A stretch of DNA of 64,000 nucleotides from Microbaculum marinum. GTDB lineage: Bacteria; Pseudomonadota; Alphaproteobacteria; Rhizobiales; Tepidamorphaceae. The position numbers were made by a program, and so were the translations under genes. Positions 23,435-31,835 of this stretch are shown here, piece after piece. Numbering within the stretch: position 1 is the stretch's first letter; each line of letters starts with the position of its first letter. The DNA lies in the NCBI RefSeq assembly GCF_042646165.1, contig NZ_JBHRTC010000003.1; one strand, 5' to 3'. The notes below the pieces were generated by a model that saw only the letters and a list, made by a program, of their open reading frames with translations, was not told the DNA's origin and did no database searches.

Positions 23435-24229
23435 ATGTCCGATCGCGGACGACTGAACGGCAAGAGTGCGCTGATCACAGGCGCCGCTGGCGGTATCGGC
23501 AGCGCCATCGCGCGCGCCTTCGTCGAGGAGGGAGCCCGCGTTGCCGTCACCGACATGGACGGGTCGGCGGCCGCGGCGCTGGCCCAATCCCTGAATGGGG
23601 ATGAATCCGGGCGCGCCATCGCCTGCAGCCACGACGTCACGTCCGAGCAGGACTGGACCGCAGCACTGGCGGCAGCCGACGAGGCGTTTGGCGGCATCAG
23701 CGTGCTGGTCAACAATGCCGGCGTGTGGTCGGTCGGATCCATCGACGAGACCGACTACCGGGAGTGGCGGCGCTGCCTCGACATCAATCTCGATTCGATC
23801 TTCACCGGCACCCGGCTGGCGCTTCCCTACCTGCGCGAGGCCCAGCCGGCCTCGATCATCAACCTGTCCTCCGTCGCCGGCCTCGTCGCCGGCCACAACA
23901 TCGCCGCCTACAACACCTCGAAGGCGGGCGCCTGGATGCTGACCAAGTCGACCGCCCTGTCCTGCGCCCGCAAGGGCTGGGACATCCGCGCGAATTCGAT
24001 CCATCCCACCTTCATCGAGACCGGCATGCTGCGCGAGATGTTCGCCCGCGGCGGCGAGCCGAAGGCGCTCGATGACGACCAGCGCGGCAAGCTCACCCGC
24101 CAGATTCCGCTTGGCCGGCTCTGCACCGTTGAAGACGTGGCATTCGCCGCCATCTATCTTGCGTCCGACGAATCCCGGTATATGACCGGGGCCGAAATCA
24201 AGCTCGACGGAGGTCTCAGCGCCATGTGA
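23435..24229 (+). CDS. SDR-family oxidoreductase
   Basis: 264 residues. Classical short-chain dehydrogenase with ALITGAAGGIGSAIARAF (cofactor loop, ~12-29), NNAG (~92-95), the catalytic Ser in IINLSSVAG and YNTSK (~158-162). The acidic residue after beta-2 (TDMDGS) suggests NAD rather than NADP. The C terminus GAEIKLDGGLSAM is typical of 3-beta-hydroxysteroid or 2,5-diketo-type SDRs, too broad to name a substrate. A separate amidotransferase gene follows 16 bases after it, probably in the same transcript. Confidence 0.85.
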   Translation: MSDRGRLNGKSALITGAAGGIGSAIARAFVEEGARVAVTDMDGSAAAALAQSLNGDESGRAIACSHDVTSEQDWTAALAAADEAFGGISVLVNNAGVWSVGSIDETDYREWRRCLDINLDSIFTGTRLALPYLREAQPASIINLSSVAGLVAGHNIAAYNTSKAGAWMLTKSTALSCARKGWDIRANSIHPTFIETGMLREMFARGGEPKALDDDQRGKLTRQIPLGRLCTVEDVAFAAIYLASDESRYMTGAEIKLDGGLSAM

Positions 24230-24245
24230 TGATGGCGCGGAAATC

Positions 24246-24962
24246 ATGCCGGAACAGATTCTGATCGTCCTGCACCAGGAGAACTCGACGCCCGGCCGCA
24301 TCGGCCAGGCGCTGCAGCGTCGTGGATTTCATCTCGACATACGCCGTCCCGTTCTCGGGGATCCGCTGCCCGAAACCATGGACGCACATTGCGGCGCCGT
24401 GATCTTCGGCGGTCCCATGAGCGCCAACGACCCCGACGACTTCATCCGCCGCGAGATCGACTGGATCAACGTCCCGCTGAAGGAAAGGGCCCCCTTTCTC
24501 GGCGTGTGCCTTGGCGCACAGCAGCTCGTGAAGACGCTCGGGGGCCGCGTCGAGCCCCATCCGGAAGGTTACGCGGAAGTGGGTTACTACCCGCTTCACC
24601 CGACCAGCGACGGCCGATCGCTGATGGATTGGCCGGAAATGGTCTACCAGTGGCATCGCGAGGGCTTCGACCTGCCCGACGGTGCCCGCAAGCTTGCCGG
24701 CGGGGACCTGTTCCCGAACCAGGCGTTCGCCGTCGGCCCGTGCGCCTTCGGCATCCAGTTCCATGCCGAACTGACGCTCGCGATGATGCACCGCTGGACC
24801 GTACGCGGCGCCCATCGCATGACTATGCCCGGCGCCCAGGGCCGGCGCGATCATTTCGAGGGGCGTTCCGTCTACGACCCGGAGATCCGTCGCTGGCTCG
24901 AGAACTTCCTCGATCTGTGGATCGCCGCCGATCCCCGGCGCAAGGCGGAAGCCGCCGAATAG
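24246..24962 (+). CDS. Class I glutamine amidotransferase-like protein (stand-alone)
   Basis: 238 residues with the GATase-1 fold: VIFGGPMSANDPDDF near residue 55, the nucleophile-elbow Cys in FLGVCLGAQQLVK (~90-95), and the His/Glu pair in FGIQFHAELT (~170-180). The full Cys-His-Glu triad is therefore present and the enzyme is likely active as a glutaminase or gamma-glutamyl hydrolase. It resembles stand-alone GMP-synthase-like amidotransferases annotated as defence or glutamine-hydrolysing proteins. No synthetase partner is adjacent. It follows the SDR gene by 16 bases. Confidence 0.85.
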   Translation: MPEQILIVLHQENSTPGRIGQALQRRGFHLDIRRPVLGDPLPETMDAHCGAVIFGGPMSANDPDDFIRREIDWINVPLKERAPFLGVCLGAQQLVKTLGGRVEPHPEGYAEVGYYPLHPTSDGRSLMDWPEMVYQWHREGFDLPDGARKLAGGDLFPNQAFAVGPCAFGIQFHAELTLAMMHRWTVRGAHRMTMPGAQGRRDHFEGRSVYDPEIRRWLENFLDLWIAADPRRKAEAAE

Positions 24963-24992
24963 GCCGATCCGGCACCGGCACTTGCCGGACAG

Positions 24993-25715
24993 CTACTCCG
25001 CCTCCAGCTCGATCTGTCCTGCGGGGCGGCGTCCCGCCGGCGCAAAGAGGCTGAGCCCGAACCAGGACCGGAACGCTGCCACGTCCCGGCGCGAGCCCTC
25101 GATGACCAGGCGGCCGTCGTCCAGGGCCGTGCCGATCGTCAGGTGGCCCAGCCAGATCGTGGTCAGGACCTCAAGGCTGGTCTCGATGAGGAGATCGGGG
25201 TCGAAACCCGGATCCTTGTAACAGAGGTCGACGAGGTCGGGCTCGAAGACCAGCCAGTAGCGCCGACGGCTGGCAGGGACGCCGGAAAGCCGGAACTCCG
25301 CGACGAACCGCCGGGCGCCGGGCCTGAGCTCGTTCACGACGGACCGGCGGATGTCCCACATCAGCAGATCGGGATCGAGATTTCTCGGTTCCACCATCTT
25401 GTGGCGAAGCCAGCGCTGCGCCCATGCGCCCATGCTCTCGACGATCGGAAGCAACTCCCGTCCGGCCGGCGTCAGATGGTACTCGCCCCTGCCGCTCGCG
25501 CCGGGCCGTCGCATGACGATGCCGGCGAACTCCAGTTCCTTCAGCCGCCGCGCCAGCAGCGCCGAGGACATGCGCGGCAGGCCGCGCTGAAGATCGTTGA
25601 ACCGGACACTGCCGGACAGCAGTTCCCGAATAACCAGCGGCGTCCATCGCTCCGCCAGGATTTCGGTGGCAAGCGCGACCGGACAGAACTGGGCGTAGCC
25701 CTTTCGTTCGCTCAT
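24993..25715 (-). CDS. HxlR-family winged-helix transcriptional regulator
   Basis: 240 residues from the ATG at 25715; an ATG at 25724 is also possible. The HxlR domain (~5-105) shows CPVALATEILAERWTPLVIRELLSGSVRFNDL, then LPRMSSALLARRLKEL as recognition helix and a wing ending REYHLTPAGREL-like (GEYHLTPAGREL). Unlike minimal ~120-residue HxlR proteins it has a ~125-residue C-terminal extension (about 115-240) related to SCP2-like sterol-carrier folds seen in longer members, a possible ligand pocket. It is divergent from an acyl-CoA dehydrogenase, with a clear inverted repeat in between. Confidence 0.85.
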   Translation of the reverse strand: MSERKGYAQFCPVALATEILAERWTPLVIRELLSGSVRFNDLQRGLPRMSSALLARRLKELEFAGIVMRRPGASGRGEYHLTPAGRELLPIVESMGAWAQRWLRHKMVEPRNLDPDLLMWDIRRSVVNELRPGARRFVAEFRLSGVPASRRRYWLVFEPDLVDLCYKDPGFDPDLLIETSLEVLTTIWLGHLTIGTALDDGRLVIEGSRRDVAAFRSWFGLSLFAPAGRRPAGQIELEAE

Positions 25716-25748
25716 GACCCGCATCCTAGCATCGCCCGTCCGCGCGTG

Positions 25749-25767
25749 AACTTCACATGTTGAAGTT
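25749..25767. promoter_or_regulatory. Inverted repeat, likely HxlR operator
   Basis: AACTTCA-CATGT-TGAAGTT is a perfect 7-bp inverted repeat with a 5-base spacer, 34 bases upstream of the hxlR start and about 59 before the dehydrogenase start. Its placement in a short divergent promoter region makes autoregulation and control of the dehydrogenase gene the simplest reading. Confidence 0.6.
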
Positions 25768-25825
25768 GAGGCATCGCCCCGCCCGGCGGAGGATCGCGCC
25801 ACTGCCCGAAACGAAAGGTATGACC

Positions 25826-26956
25826 ATGACCGAGTATCTCGATCTTCAGGCGCTTGTGCAGATCATAGGGCCCCGGTTCGCCGAAGGCGCCGACGACCGC
25901 GACGCGGCCGATACGTTTGTCGCGTCTCACTACGACGTGCTCAAGGAGCACAGGGTCCTGTCCGCGCTCGTTCCCGTCGAGTATGGCGGCGGCGGCCTCT
26001 CCTACAGTGCCGTCTGCACCTTCATCCGCCAGCTCGCGCACTACTGCCCCTCGACCGCGCTCGCCGTGTCGATGCACCAGCATCTCGTCGCCGCCGCGGT
26101 CTACAACGATGCGAACGGCCGGCCCGGCCGCAAGTTGCTCGACAGGGTCGCCGCAAACGAGGCCGTCCTGGTTTCCACCGGCGCCAACGACTGGCTCGAA
26201 TCGAACGGCACGGTCGAACGGGTGGAGGGCGGTTTCAAGGTGAGCGCGAGCAAGCCGTTCGCAAGCGGATCGCCGGTGGGCGAGATGCTGGTCACGTCCG
26301 CTCCCTACGAGGATCCCGACGCGGGCTGGCAGGTCCTGCACTTCGCCGTGCCGATGTCGGCGCCGGGCGTGTCGCTCGCCGACGACTGGCGCAGCCTCGG
26401 CATGAGAGCGACCGGCTCGCACACCATCGTGCTCGAGGGTGTCTTCGTGCCGGATGCCGCCGTCGCGCTGCGCCGGGCCCGGGGAGCCTATCACCCCGCA
26501 TGGAACGTCATCCTGACCGTGGCGCTGCCGCTGATCATGTCAGCCTATGCCGGCGCGGCGGAGGCAGCCGCCACGATCGCCCGCCATCAGGCGAGGAAGC
26601 GGCCGGACGATCCCTCCATCCCCTACCTGCTCGGAGAACTCACCAACTGTCTCACCGCCGCGCAGATCGCTGCCGACGACATGGTCCGCCTGGCGAACGA
26701 CCTTGCGTTCGACATGGATCTCGACGTTGCAAACGCCATGCTGGTTCGAAAGACGATCGTTGCCGAACGCGTTCTCGCCACTGCCGAAAAGGCGCTGGAG
26801 ACGGCCGGCGGCGCCGGCTTCTTCCGCAAGCTCGGCCTGGAGCGTCTCGTTCGGGACGTCCACGGCGGGCAGTTCCATCCGCTGCCGCCAAAGCGCCAGC
26901 ACCGGTTCACGGGCCGGATCGCGCTCGGTCTGGATCCGGTTGGCGCCGGCGCCTGA
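25826..26956 (+). CDS. Acyl-CoA dehydrogenase-family protein (divergent from HxlR)
   Basis: 376 residues from the ATG at 25826, chosen because AAAGG lies seven bases upstream; the ATG at 25820 is also possible. Acyl-CoA dehydrogenase fold: VLSALVPVEYGGGGLSYSAVC at the N terminus, SKPFASGSPVGEMLVTSAPY and WRSLGMRATGSHTIVLEGVFVP in the middle beta domain, ETAGGAGFFRKLGLERLVRDVHGGQFHPLPPKRQ at the C terminus. That last stretch lacks the usual catalytic glutamate and resembles the DszC/SfnB flavin-dependent monooxygenase-like branch. Substrate unknown. Likely under control of the divergent HxlR protein. Confidence 0.82.
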   Translation: MTEYLDLQALVQIIGPRFAEGADDRDAADTFVASHYDVLKEHRVLSALVPVEYGGGGLSYSAVCTFIRQLAHYCPSTALAVSMHQHLVAAAVYNDANGRPGRKLLDRVAANEAVLVSTGANDWLESNGTVERVEGGFKVSASKPFASGSPVGEMLVTSAPYEDPDAGWQVLHFAVPMSAPGVSLADDWRSLGMRATGSHTIVLEGVFVPDAAVALRRARGAYHPAWNVILTVALPLIMSAYAGAAEAAATIARHQARKRPDDPSIPYLLGELTNCLTAAQIAADDMVRLANDLAFDMDLDVANAMLVRKTIVAERVLATAEKALETAGGAGFFRKLGLERLVRDVHGGQFHPLPPKRQHRFTGRIALGLDPVGAGA

Positions 26957-27343
26957 GCCCGGATCCTCGCGCCAGGTTGCGATTCGCATTTTGCGACTCG
27001 CACTGCAAAACGCGACGCAGTCTGAGATGGGCGAGCGTTCGGCATACCGGATTTGGAGCCAGGATCGCCGTCAAACCCAAGATATGGCCTGCGGCCGCGT
27101 TTACCTTGATTGGCAAGCCCGTTGCATGGCTATGGGAAGGCTGGCATTTGGTCGTGCGTAGTCAGCCCGGATTGGATGGGGGGTAGCGAAGATCGCGACC
27201 CCTATTCCCGCTGCCTCCCATCCCTCCGATCCGGCCGCTTGGCCGCCGAAGGTTCAGCTCCGGCCGATGCGCCGCAGCATGCGCGGCGCTGCCGCACTGG
27301 CGGTTCGGGCCTGCGCGGTGAGGCAATCCGACGGTGGAAGGAC
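26957..27343. other. 387-base non-coding stretch with two tandem palindromes
   Basis: No gene is supported between the dehydrogenase stop and the tRNA 3' end. Near its start are two tandem 12-base copies, TTGCGATTCGCA (26977-26988) and TTGCGACTCGCA (26991-27002). Each is palindromic around one base (TGCGAnTCGCA), and TTTTGC/GCAAAA arms overlap the second. Nothing else stands out; frames crossing the region are short and lack family likeness. Confidence 0.55.
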
Positions 27344-27419
<76 letters not shown>

Positions 27420-27583
27420 GACCGTCTGGGTGAAGCGGATTTAGTGTCCGCACCGCTGCACTGTCAAGCAAAAGACCGGCTCGAGGCGGACGAAACGGGC
27501 TCCCGGCGCGTCAAAGGGTTGCGGTAGGCAGGCCGGATCGCTAGATCGGTGTATCGCCGACCGACGCACGAGCACCCGAACCC

Positions 27584-27874
27584 ATGCGCGCCATCCTCGA
27601 CGTCATCCTTCTTGCCCTTCAGCTATACGTTTGGATCGTCATCGCCTCGGCGATCTTCTCCTGGCTGATCGCCTTCAACATCATCAACACGCGCAACCAG
27701 TTCGTCAGCATGGTCGGCGAGGCACTGTGGCGGCTGACGGAGCCGGCACTGCGGCCGATCCGGCAGTTCCTGCCGAATTTCGGCGGCATCGACATCTCGC
27801 CGATCATCCTGCTGCTGCTGATCTTCCTGATCCAGCGCGTCATCATCCTCTACATCTATCCGGCGGTGTTCTGA
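27584..27874 (+). CDS. YggT-family membrane protein
   Basis: 96 residues with two hydrophobic segments (about 5-27 and 68-94) flanking a short loop. The YggT pattern is clear: AIFSWLIAFNIINTRNQFV, LTEPALRPIRQFLPNFGGIDISPIILLLLIFLIQ. YggT proteins are small inner-membrane proteins of uncertain role, sometimes linked to osmotic stress and cell division (YlmG family). The next gene (DUF167) begins seven bases later, the usual yggT-yggU pairing in proteobacteria. Confidence 0.92.
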   Translation: MRAILDVILLALQLYVWIVIASAIFSWLIAFNIINTRNQFVSMVGEALWRLTEPALRPIRQFLPNFGGIDISPIILLLLIFLIQRVIILYIYPAVF

Positions 27875-27880
27875 TCCGAC

Positions 27881-28228
27881 TTGTCGCAGATCGCCTCGAC
27901 AGACTGGTACCGCGCCGGCGCGCACGGCATCGACATCCGCGTCCGATTGACGCCGAAGGGCGGCCGCGACGCCCTTGACGGTATCGTCGCGCTCGCCGAC
28001 GGCACGTCGGTGCTGGCTGCCCGCGTCCGCTCCGCGCCGGAGAAGGGCGCGGCGAACGCTGCGCTGGAAAAGCTTGTCGCCGGCGCGCTCGGTGTCGCGC
28101 GGGCGACCGTCGCCGTCGCATCGGGCCACAAGGCCCGGCTCAAGACGGTGCATGTTGACGGCGACGCTCGCGAATTGTCCGGCGCCCTGACGGCGCTCGC
28201 GGAATCGATCGGCACCAGGCCGAATTAG
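27881..28228 (+). CDS. DUF167 (YggU) family protein
   Basis: 115 residues, TTG start seven bases after yggT. The conserved core IRVRLTPKGGRDALDGI, RVRSAPEKGAANAALEKLVAGAL and VASGHKARLKTVHVDG matches DUF167/YggU, a small alpha/beta protein of unknown function. Twelve bases separate it from folD, so yggT, this gene and folD probably form one operon. Confidence 0.9.
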   Translation: MSQIASTDWYRAGAHGIDIRVRLTPKGGRDALDGIVALADGTSVLAARVRSAPEKGAANAALEKLVAGALGVARATVAVASGHKARLKTVHVDGDARELSGALTALAESIGTRPN

Positions 28229-28239
28229 GGGGAAGCGGA

Positions 28240-29118
28240 ATGACGGCTCGGATCATCGACGGCAAGGCGACGGCGGCGAGCCTTCGCGAGGATGTGGCCG
28301 CTGCGGTGGCGAGGCTGAAGTCGGAACACGGCATCACCCCTGGCCTGGCGGTGGTGCTGGTCGGCGAGGATCCCGCGAGCGCCGTCTACGTCCGCAACAA
28401 GGGCAGGCAGACCGTCGAGGCGGGCATGAATTCCTACGAGCACAAGCTCGATGCCGGCACAAGCCAGGACGAACTGCTCGATCTCGTCGCCAAGCTGAAC
28501 GCGGACCCCGCCGTCAACGGCATCCTCGTCCAGCTTCCGCTTCCCGGTCACATCGATACGTCCGCCGTGATCGCGACGATCGATCCGGCCAAGGACGTGG
28601 ACGGCTTCCACGTCGTGAATGCCGGCCGGCTCGCCACCGGCCTGCCGGCGCTGGTGCCGTGTACCCCGGTCGGATGCGTGATCCTCGCCAGGCAGGTGCA
28701 TTCCGACCTGAGCGGCATGGAGGCCGTCGTGGTCGGCCGTTCCAACATCGTCGGCAAGCCGGTCGCCCAGCTCCTGCTGAACGAGAACTGCACCGTCACC
28801 ATTGCCCATTCGCGTACCCGGGACCTGCCGGAGGTGTGCCGCCGCGCCGATCTCCTGATTGCCGCGGTCGGCCGTCCCGAGATGATCCGCGGCGACTGGA
28901 TAAGGCCGGGCGCCACCGTCATCGACGTCGGCATCAACCGGATCCCGACGGACGAGGGCAAGACCCGCCTTGTCGGCGACGTCGCCTTCGACGAGGCGGT
29001 TGAGGTGGCCGGCGCGATCACGCCGGTTCCCGGAGGCGTCGGCCCGATGACCATCGCCTGCCTGCTGCGCAGCACCGTCGAGGCAACCCGCCGGCAGAAC
29101 GGACTGGAACCGGTCTAG
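28240..29118 (+). CDS. folD: Bifunctional methylenetetrahydrofolate dehydrogenase/methenyl-THF cyclohydrolase
   Basis: 292 residues with GGGGGAAG ahead of the ATG. FolD interconverts 5,10-methylene-, methenyl- and 10-formyl-THF, supplying one-carbon units in the cytoplasm. Visible marks are the catalytic-type YVRNKGRQTVEAGM (K in the YxxxK-type motif), ILVQLPLPGHID, the NADP loop GRSNIVGKPVAQLLL and the C-terminal PVPGGVGPMTIACLL. Its stop overlaps that of the convergent ppa gene by four bases (CTAG serves both). Confidence 0.95.
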   Translation: MTARIIDGKATAASLREDVAAAVARLKSEHGITPGLAVVLVGEDPASAVYVRNKGRQTVEAGMNSYEHKLDAGTSQDELLDLVAKLNADPAVNGILVQLPLPGHIDTSAVIATIDPAKDVDGFHVVNAGRLATGLPALVPCTPVGCVILARQVHSDLSGMEAVVVGRSNIVGKPVAQLLLNENCTVTIAHSRTRDLPEVCRRADLLIAAVGRPEMIRGDWIRPGATVIDVGINRIPTDEGKTRLVGDVAFDEAVEVAGAITPVPGGVGPMTIACLLRSTVEATRRQNGLEPV

Positions 29119-29642
29119 GCGCCGGCGCGTTCGATCGACTCGGCGATCATCCGCCTTGCCTCCTCGCGGTCGCCCCAATGGGCGACCTTGACCCATTTCC
29201 CCTCCTCGAGATCCTTGTAGTGCTCGAAGAAGTGCTGGATCTGGTGAAGCGTGATCTCGGGCAGATCCCGATAGGAATCGATACGGTCGTATCGCCTCGT
29301 CAGCCGGTGGACGGGAACCGCGATTATCTTTTCGTCCTGCCCCTTCTCGTCCTCCATGACGAGCACGCCGATCGGCCGGCAGCTCATCACTGCGCCGGGG
29401 ATGATCGGGCGCTGGTTCGGCACCAGCACGTCGATCGGGTCGCCGTCCTCCGACAGCGTGTGCGGGACGAAGCCGTAATTGCCTGGATAGCGCATGGGGG
29501 TGTACAGGAACCGGTCGACGAACATGGTGCCCGCCGCCTTGTCCATCTCGTACTTGATCGGCTCCCCGCCGACCGGCACCTCCACGATCACGTTCACTTC
29601 GTCGGGCGGATTGTCGCCGATCGGTACGGCATCGATACGCAT
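29115..29642 (-). CDS. ppa: Inorganic pyrophosphatase (family I)
   Basis: 175 residues with AAGGAG seven bases upstream of the ATG. It hydrolyses pyrophosphate to phosphate, pulling biosynthetic reactions forward. The signature metal-binding motif DGDPIDVLV (about 65-73) is intact, as are KYEMDKAAGTMFVDRFLYTPMRYPGNYGFVP and YKDLEEGKWVKVAHWGDREEA. Typical soluble hexameric bacterial enzyme of ~175 residues. Convergent with folD. Confidence 0.96.
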   Translation of the reverse strand: MRIDAVPIGDNPPDEVNVIVEVPVGGEPIKYEMDKAAGTMFVDRFLYTPMRYPGNYGFVPHTLSEDGDPIDVLVPNQRPIIPGAVMSCRPIGVLVMEDEKGQDEKIIAVPVHRLTRRYDRIDSYRDLPEITLHQIQHFFEHYKDLEEGKWVKVAHWGDREEARRMIAESIERAGA

Positions 29643-29736
29643 GTCAGAACTCCTTTTCCTGGAGGATCGGCTTGGCAGCTGCCGCTCCGCCTTATTAGTG
29701 TCGTCGCCGGAATGGACCAGATCGGGGAGACGCGAC

Positions 29737-30282
29737 GTGCACCGGCTTGCAATATCGGCTTTGTGGTTGCTTGTCGCCGGTCAGGCAGCGGCCTTTGGTC
29801 AGACAAGCACATATACGAAGATCGATCTGGATACCTGTGCCGTCGTCTCCCGGGATACCGAAAGCGGCAGCATGGCATGGTCCTGCCCGGGCCTGAACGA
29901 CATTCCGGTCTGGGTGGCGGAAGGCGACCTGCGATATCTGGTTTCGTTCGGGAAGGACGCCAGGCGGCAGGTCGCCGCGTCGCAGACGCTGCCGCCCTTC
30001 AATCGCATCAACGACACCATCGAATGGCGGCTCGGTGCCGACGGTCGGCCCTATGCGACCATACTGAGATGGTTCACCGAATTCGACGACGGACGGCAGG
30101 GCCAGGTACTGGTCGTCACCAGGACCGGGCAGGGCGGCACCTGCCACGTCGCCTATGTGGACGCCCTGGCCAACTCCGATGCCAATGAACTGGCCAGGCA
30201 GGCCGCCGACGGACTGAGCCCCGGCTTCGACTGCCGGTCGGCAACCCCCGTCATCTTCGGAAAGGCGGGAGGAAGCCGGTGA
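29737..30282 (+). CDS. Hypothetical secreted protein, Cys-rich
   Basis: 181 residues from a GTG at 29737, preceded by GGGGAGACGCGAC. Residues 1-21 look like a Sec signal peptide (AISALWLLVAGQAAAFG). The mature part has cysteines in DTCAVV, WSCPGL, GTCHVA and FDCRSA, four in all, suggesting two periplasmic disulfides. I recognise no family. Its stop overlaps the GTG start of the esterase gene by four bases, so the two are co-translated. Confidence 0.7.
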   Translation: MHRLAISALWLLVAGQAAAFGQTSTYTKIDLDTCAVVSRDTESGSMAWSCPGLNDIPVWVAEGDLRYLVSFGKDARRQVAASQTLPPFNRINDTIEWRLGADGRPYATILRWFTEFDDGRQGQVLVVTRTGQGGTCHVAYVDALANSDANELARQAADGLSPGFDCRSATPVIFGKAGGSR

Positions 30283-31163
30283 GCAAATCGAGCTTCACCG
30301 GGCTTGGCGGCCGGACCGGCAGGGCGCTGGCCGTCCTTGCTCTCGGACTGTTTGTCGCACTCGGCCTTTCCGCGCTGCCATCCGGCGGAAGCCTCGCCCA
30401 GTCGGATGGCCGGGTCTTGCGCGACGTCGAGTACGGCGCGAACCCAATGCAGACGATGGACATCTATCTGCCGCCGAAGCTCGACGACCCGCCGGCGATC
30501 CTGATGCTGCATGGCGGCGCCTGGATGGTCGGCGACAAGACCGTCGACGACGTCGTCGCCAACAAGACGAGACACTGGCTCGACAGGGGCTACGTATTCA
30601 TTTCCGTCAACACGCGGCTGATGCCGGAAGCCGACCCGCTCGAACAGGCCGAAGACCTCGCGGCGGCGCTCGCCGCCGCCCAGTCGATGGCCGGATCCTG
30701 GGGCGGCGATCCTGGAAGGTTCGTGCTGATGGGTCACTCGTCCGGCGGCCATCTCGCCGCACTGCTCGCGGCCGATCCCGATATCGCCTCCCGCAACGGG
30801 GCCGTTCCCTGGCTCGGTACGGTGGTGCTCGACGGCGGCTACGACATTTCGGAACTCATGGGCAGGAAGCACATGGCGTTCTACGACAAGGTGTTCGGCG
30901 ACGATCCGGAATTCTGGCGGGACGCCTCCCCGCTCCACCGGCTCGCCGATCCGCCCGCACCCATGCTGCTCGTCTGCTCGAGCCTCAGCGCCACCGCCTG
31001 CCCGCGTGCCGAAGCATTTGCCGACAGGGTGGGCGACCTAGGCGGCCGGGCGACCGTGCTCCCCGAGGCGCTGTCGCACTCGGCGATAAACGCCGACCTC
31101 GGCCTGGCGGGCAAGTACACGGATTCGGTGGATATGTTCCTGGCTTCGGTCGGCCTGCTCTGA
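30279..31163 (+). CDS. Secreted alpha/beta hydrolase (esterase/BD-FAE-like)
   Basis: 294 residues, GTG start overlapping the upstream stop (GTGA) with GGGAGGAAG before it. A ~45-residue N-terminal segment with a hydrophobic core reads as a signal peptide. The mature enzyme has the oxyanion-hole motif MLHGGAWMVGD (~78-88) and the nucleophile elbow MGHSSGGHLAALLA (~150-160). The usual catalytic Asp and a C-terminal His (SHSAINADLG) complete the triad. It resembles bifunctional feruloyl/acetyl-type or short-chain esterases. Substrate unknown; the partner secreted protein is translationally coupled. Confidence 0.82.
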   Translation: MSKSSFTGLGGRTGRALAVLALGLFVALGLSALPSGGSLAQSDGRVLRDVEYGANPMQTMDIYLPPKLDDPPAILMLHGGAWMVGDKTVDDVVANKTRHWLDRGYVFISVNTRLMPEADPLEQAEDLAAALAAAQSMAGSWGGDPGRFVLMGHSSGGHLAALLAADPDIASRNGAVPWLGTVVLDGGYDISELMGRKHMAFYDKVFGDDPEFWRDASPLHRLADPPAPMLLVCSSLSATACPRAEAFADRVGDLGGRATVLPEALSHSAINADLGLAGKYTDSVDMFLASVGLL

Positions 31164-31203
31164 CCACGGCGACCGGGACAGCGGGTGCCTCGCGCCCGGA
31201 CCC

Positions 31204-31713
31204 TCAGCTCCAGGCAAAGGCGACCTTCGGGAGCTTGGCGTCGCCGAACGGCTCCAACGTTTTGGCCACCTCGGCGCCGCCGAGCCCGGCGTAGAACCGA
31301 CGGGCCTGGACATTCTCATCCAGTGCCCAGACCACCAGTCCGTCGAGCTTGTTCGTCTTCAGCACCCGGCGCGCTTCGGTGAACAGGCGCTTGCCGAGGC
31401 CGACCCCCTGGTGGGACGGCCGCAGGTAGAGTTCGTAGATTTCCGCGCCATAGCTCAGACGCCGCGTCCGGTTCGGCCCAAGTGTCGCATAGCCCGCCAC
31501 GTCGCCGTCGAAGATCAGAACAAGCGTGCCCGCGCCGCCGCGAGCCGTAAGCCGGCGCCAGTAGGCGGGCCCGCGCCGCGACAACATCTTTTCCAGCGCC
31601 ATCGGCGGAATGATGCCGCGATAGGCGGCGGTCCAGGCCTCGTCGTGGACCTCCGAGATCCCGACGGCATCGGACGCGCGTGCCGGTCGAACGTCGACAA
31701 GAGTCGTGCTCAT
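31204..31713 (-). CDS. GNAT-family N-acetyltransferase
   Basis: 169 residues from the ATG at 31713; an upstream ATG at 31749 is possible but adds poorly conserved residues. GNAT fold with the acetyl-CoA loop LRPSHQGVGLGKRLFTEAR (Q/RxxGxG/A type, ~95-110) and the C-terminal VVWALDENVQARRFYAGLGGAEV, typical of this family. The N-terminal DAWTAAYRGIIP resembles RimI-like and aminoglycoside-type acetyltransferases. The acceptor cannot be inferred. It is a single gene convergent with the esterase. Confidence 0.85.
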   Translation of the reverse strand: MSTTLVDVRPARASDAVGISEVHDEAWTAAYRGIIPPMALEKMLSRRGPAYWRRLTARGGAGTLVLIFDGDVAGYATLGPNRTRRLSYGAEIYELYLRPSHQGVGLGKRLFTEARRVLKTNKLDGLVVWALDENVQARRFYAGLGGAEVAKTLEPFGDAKLPKVAFAWS

Positions 31714-31835
31714 GATCGAAAGCGTAGCGCCGCTCCGGTGGGACGGCAATCGATCAATTTTGCTCCGGCGCCTCGCAGGCGGTTTTTGGACGCGACGAGT
31801 TGCCGCGAAGCCGCAGGTGCCTCGCGGTCAGGCCC

